A stretch of 9,527 nucleotides of DNA from Anaerolineales bacterium (GTDB taxonomy: Bacteria; Chloroflexota; Anaerolineae; 4572-78; J111), in NCBI GenBank assembly GCA_012032575.1, contig JAAUSP010000276.1, positions 1 through 9,527 of the forward strand. The letters are read 5' to 3'. This document shows, in pieces, positions 7,181-9,527 of the stretch. The translations under genes were made by a program, and so were the position numbers. The notes under the pieces are model-generated. The model saw nothing but the letters and a program-made list of their open reading frames with translations. It was not told where the DNA came from and ran no database searches. Within the stretch, counting starts at the first letter, position 1, and every line of letters starts with the position of its first letter.

Positions 7181-8349
7181 ATGGTTACTGACTCACCCTC
7201 CCCCCTCAAACTGGCCCAAACCCTGGCCCGTCAATGTGCGGCAAGGGCTGACGAGGCGACCGGCTGGGCCGGCTGCCGGCGGAAGATGTCCAAGCGTTGA
7301 AAGACTCCGGCTACCTGGCCCTGAGCATTCCCCAGGAACATGGCGGGGCGGGGCTGTCGCTGCGGGATTGTCTGGCGGCGCAGTTGGAACTGGCCCAGGG
7401 CAGCGGAGCGACAGCGATGGTCGCCGGGATGCAGTTGCACCTGTTCGGTCACGCCCGCGAAATCCGGCCCTGGCCGGAGGAGACGTTTGCCTGGCTGTGC
7501 CGCGAGGCAGTCAACGGCGGGCTGTTCAACAATGTCTCCAGCGAGCCGCTCATGGGCAGCCCGTCGCGGGGCGGTCTGCCTGACACCCACGCCGAACCGA
7601 CGGCTGATGGCACAGGCTGGGTCATCAACGGCCACAAAACCTGGACCACCGGCGGCAAACATCTGACCCACATGATCGTCAGCGCCCGGATGGAAAACGA
7701 CCCGGCCTGGTTGTTGGTCCGGCAAGACACGCGCGGGGTCGAATGGGTTGAAACCTGGGGCGACTCGCTCAGCCTGCGGGCCAGCGACAGCCACGATGTT
7801 TATTTCAAAGAGGTCGTCGTGCCGGCCTCTCATCTCATCCAACGCGGAGTGACGCCGGCTCAGGCCGTCCCCAGCGCCTGGTTTCCGATGATCATGTCTG
7901 CCGTTTATCTGGGAACCGCCCTGGCCGCCCGGAATACGGTCATCCAGTTCGCGCTGGAACGGGTCCCCAGCGCCCTGGGCAAGCCGATTGCCACCCTGCC
8001 CAAAATTCAACGCCAGATTGGCGAAATTGACCTGGCTTTGCAGGCAGCCCAGGCGCTCATGTTTGAAGTCACCGGGCAGTGGACCGGCGAGGCCGAAAAC
8101 CGGCGCAAGTTGTACCCGCGCCTGGTGGCGGTCAAGTACCTCATCACCGAAACGGCCAATACTGTCACCGATCAAGCCCTGCGCATTGCCGGCGGCTTGA
8201 GCCTGACCAAATCGCTGCCGCTGGAGCGCTACTTCCGCGATGTCCGGGCCGGGCTGATGCAGCCGCCTTCGGGCGACACGGCGCTGGAAATTATCGGGCA
8301 GCGGGCGATTGACAATATAAAGCACTCAGGTTTGGAATTTGTTTTATAG
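7181..8349 (+). CDS. Acyl-CoA dehydrogenase-fold flavoprotein, frameshifted near 5' end
   Basis: Residues encoded from 7297 to 8349 (350 aa in an uninterrupted frame) show the acyl-CoA dehydrogenase superfamily pattern. There is an N-terminal helical part (SGYLALSIPQEHGGAGLS), a middle beta domain with GWVINGHKTWTTGG, and a C-terminal helical domain ending in GDTALEIIGQRAI. The start of the protein lies in another frame: ATG 7181 gives MVTDSPSPLKLAQTLARQC and onward to a stop at 7298-7300. Restoring one base near 7257 joins them smoothly (ARADEADRLGRLPAEDVQALKDSG). The gene has therefore either decayed or suffered a sequencing deletion. At the place of the usual catalytic Glu of medium-chain dehydrogenases (YEGT) this protein has PSGDT, so it may not be a classical dehydrogenase. 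A flavin monooxygenase of the same fold is possible. The substrate is unknown. It is divergent from gltB. Confidence 0.8.
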
Positions 8350-8426
8350 AACTTATTCAGATAAGATTTCATCAACCGAACAATATCATTTCTCTAAAAT
8401 GCAACCGGGTAAAGAGCAATAGAGTT

Positions 8427-8810
8427 ATGGCTAAAACAGCGGCTCAAATAACTGATGAAGAAATGGTTGTATATCGAACCACATCTCAACGGCGAGAGGA
8501 GCAAGAACGCCAGGAAGAGATACAGCGAAAGCAGCGTGCTTTGTCTTTGGCTGAACAGGCAGCTAAAATCCTCCGAATGGATTTTCAGGCCAGACAGGTG
8601 ATCCTTTTTGGATCATTAGCCCGCGGCGAATTCTTCCATCGGCGTTCAGATATTGATTTAGTTGTAGCCGGCGTGAAGAGTCAAGACTTCTGGCGAGCCT
8701 GGGGTACTCTGGACAAACTTGGGGGTGAATTTGAAATAGATTTGGTAGATATCGAAACAGCTTCACCGGCCTTGCGTTTGATTCTTGAACAGGAAGGAGT
8801 TGAACTGTGA
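8427..8810 (+). CDS. MNT-type nucleotidyltransferase, putative antitoxin
   Basis: A 127-residue protein with a minimal nucleotidyltransferase domain. The GS motif at 62-63 (FGSLARGE), the metal-binding D75-x-D77 pair (SDIDLVV) and a third acidic position around D105 (EIDLVD) are all present, so the active site looks complete. Residues 20-40 are a charged, probably helical extension (QRREEQERQEEIQRKQ). In MNT/HepT systems the MNT protein neutralises the HEPN toxin, in characterised cases by adenylylating a tyrosine near the toxin active site. Its TGA overlaps the GTG of the next gene by four bases, so the two are translationally coupled. The ATG at 8427 has only a weak ribosome binding site. 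The gene is more A/T-rich than the glt genes, consistent with transfer. Confidence 0.85.
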   Translation: MAKTAAQITDEEMVVYRTTSQRREEQERQEEIQRKQRALSLAEQAAKILRMDFQARQVILFGSLARGEFFHRRSDIDLVVAGVKSQDFWRAWGTLDKLGGEFEIDLVDIETASPALRLILEQEGVEL

Positions 8811-9295
8811 CGCTCCGCCAGAAAGCGCTGGCTCAACGGATTCGCCTGGAACTTGTTGCTTTGGCGCAAACTACTACAGCAATTGACCGGCATTGGCAAC
8901 GAGCCAAAGCATCTGGCGGGGACCAGGACGCTTTTCTTAATTCGGTTGCACTAAACTTGCATAGTTTCTATAACGGCCTGGAACGAACCCTGGAACTGAT
9001 TGCCCTGGAAATGGATGGAGGTACGCTTGGTGGAGAAACCTGGCATATCGAATTGTTGCGCCAGATGACAATGGAACTGCCTCCAGTGCGACCGGCAGTT
9101 TTAAGTGTAGAGGCCAGCCAAAATTTAGATGAGTACCGCAAATTTCGACATAGAGTGCGCAATATCTATGCTATCCAGCTAATTCCTGCCCGCATGGAGT
9201 ATTTGGTTGAAAATTTACCCTCAACCTGGTTGCAAATACGTATAGAATTATCGGCTTTTGCTGATTTCCTCGATGGTCTGGAGAACCACGAGTGA
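8807..9295 (+). CDS. HepT-like HEPN ribonuclease toxin
   Basis: A 162-residue, mostly helical protein starting with GTG in a GTGA overlap with the nucleotidyltransferase. The segment LHSFYNGLERTLELIA (51-66) and the motif YRKFRHRVRNIYA (110-122) match the HepT-like HEPN group. Arg111 and His115 would be the R-x(n)-H RNase pair, and Tyr121 would be the candidate target for modification by the MNT partner. Gene order, size and overlap fit a type VII MNT/HepT toxin-antitoxin pair; here the MNT gene comes first. Assignment rests on motif recognition and context, without a profile search. Confidence 0.75.
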   Translation: MTLRQKALAQRIRLELVALAQTTTAIDRHWQRAKASGGDQDAFLNSVALNLHSFYNGLERTLELIALEMDGGTLGGETWHIELLRQMTMELPPVRPAVLSVEASQNLDEYRKFRHRVRNIYAIQLIPARMEYLVENLPSTWLQIRIELSAFADFLDGLENHE

Positions 9296-9527
9296 CGTTG
9301 CGTTTTTTATTGCTCATCCTCCTCTCTGTCTATTTGACGGCCTGCCAACCTACCCCCCTTCCGGCTGCGTCTACACCGGTGGCAGCCATCCCAACCGCTC
9401 CGCCTTCGCCCACTTCAATTCCTCTTCCCCCTGTCACCTTGTCACCCCTTCCCCTTGTCACCCCTTCCCCCTTCCCCACCGCCCCCTCTCCCTGAGCGTC
9501 TTCCCCCGGCCCAAAGACGACAACGGC
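9292..9527 (+). CDS. Lipoprotein N-terminus with Pro/Ser/Thr linker, partial
   Basis: A GTG start within a GTGA overlap with the HepT-like gene is followed by a short hydrophobic signal (FLLLILLSVYLTAC). Its LTAC lipobox makes Cys18 the lipidated residue, so the protein should be anchored to a membrane. A linker of about 45 residues rich in Pro, Thr and Ser follows. The frame stops at 9493-9495. Restoring one base in the C/T-rich run just before would continue into SLSVFPRPKDDNG up to the window edge, which looks more like real protein than a 67-residue end. It is therefore probably the start of a longer secreted lipoprotein with an indel. No function can be assigned. The overlap could mean co-translation with the toxin gene or simply gene packing. 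Confidence 0.6.
9438..9470. repeat. 16-base tandem repeat in lipoprotein linker
   Basis: CTTGTCACCCCTTCCC occurs twice in perfect tandem (9438-9453 and 9454-9469), flanked by degenerate copies (CCCTGTCAC). It encodes part of the Pro/Ser/Thr linker. A 16-base unit changes frame with every copy, so copy-number change would switch the reading frame. Confidence 0.7.

Noticed and set aside
8350..8426. Promoter before the nucleotidyltransferase gene (TAAAAT at 8394-8399)
   Set aside because: No acceptable -35 box at suitable spacing; A/T richness alone is not enough.

Overview
The window looks like a piece of a moderately GC-rich bacterial chromosome, most likely from the Chloroflexota (Anaerolineae-like). 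The grounds are the style of the glutamate synthase proteins, a Pro/Thr/Ser-rich lipoprotein start, and intergenic DNA full of heptamer-repeat hairpins. No rRNA, tRNA or CRISPR array was found, so the taxonomic placement is inference.

Layout. The left two thirds is a minus-strand nitrogen-assimilation block. gltB (large subunit of NADPH-dependent glutamate synthase, start 6656) is followed after 46 bases by gltD (small subunit, start 1939). Further downstream on the same strand is the 5' end of a second gltB-type gene (start 197), which runs off the left edge and carries a frameshift close to it. GltB splits glutamine, channels ammonia to 2-oxoglutarate and makes glutamate. GltD supplies the electrons from NADPH. 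The second large subunit is probably a paralogue.

Both gltB-type genes have the same 5' control layout. Each has a sigma70-like promoter with 17-base spacing and a CCC-N4-GGG palindrome abutting the -35 box at an identical distance. Each then has a GC-rich 5' UTR hairpin of conserved sequence followed by UUUUG. This shared architecture is the best candidate here for an undescribed regulatory system.

The 198-454 gap holds the second gene's promoter, its leader hairpin and a heptamer-repeat hairpin. The 524-base gap at 6657-7180 holds, from left to right: a cruciform REP-like repeat, a TTGGAGA heptamer hairpin, the gltB leader hairpin, the gltB promoter, a shared palindrome, a divergent promoter and a second TGATGCG heptamer hairpin.

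To the right on the plus strand is an acyl-CoA dehydrogenase-fold gene, frameshifted near its 5' end. After it come three genes joined by 4-base GTGA overlaps: a MNT-type nucleotidyltransferase antitoxin, a HepT-like HEPN toxin, and the beginning of a lipoprotein gene. The MNT/HepT pair is visibly more A/T-rich than the glt genes and resembles a mobile toxin-antitoxin module.

Heptanucleotide tandem repeats are a recurrent oddity. There are three unrelated unit sequences, mostly arranged as inverted hairpins, and one array lies inside the gltB reading frame. Three reading frames each look as if they lost a single base, which suggests either assembly indels or gene decay.
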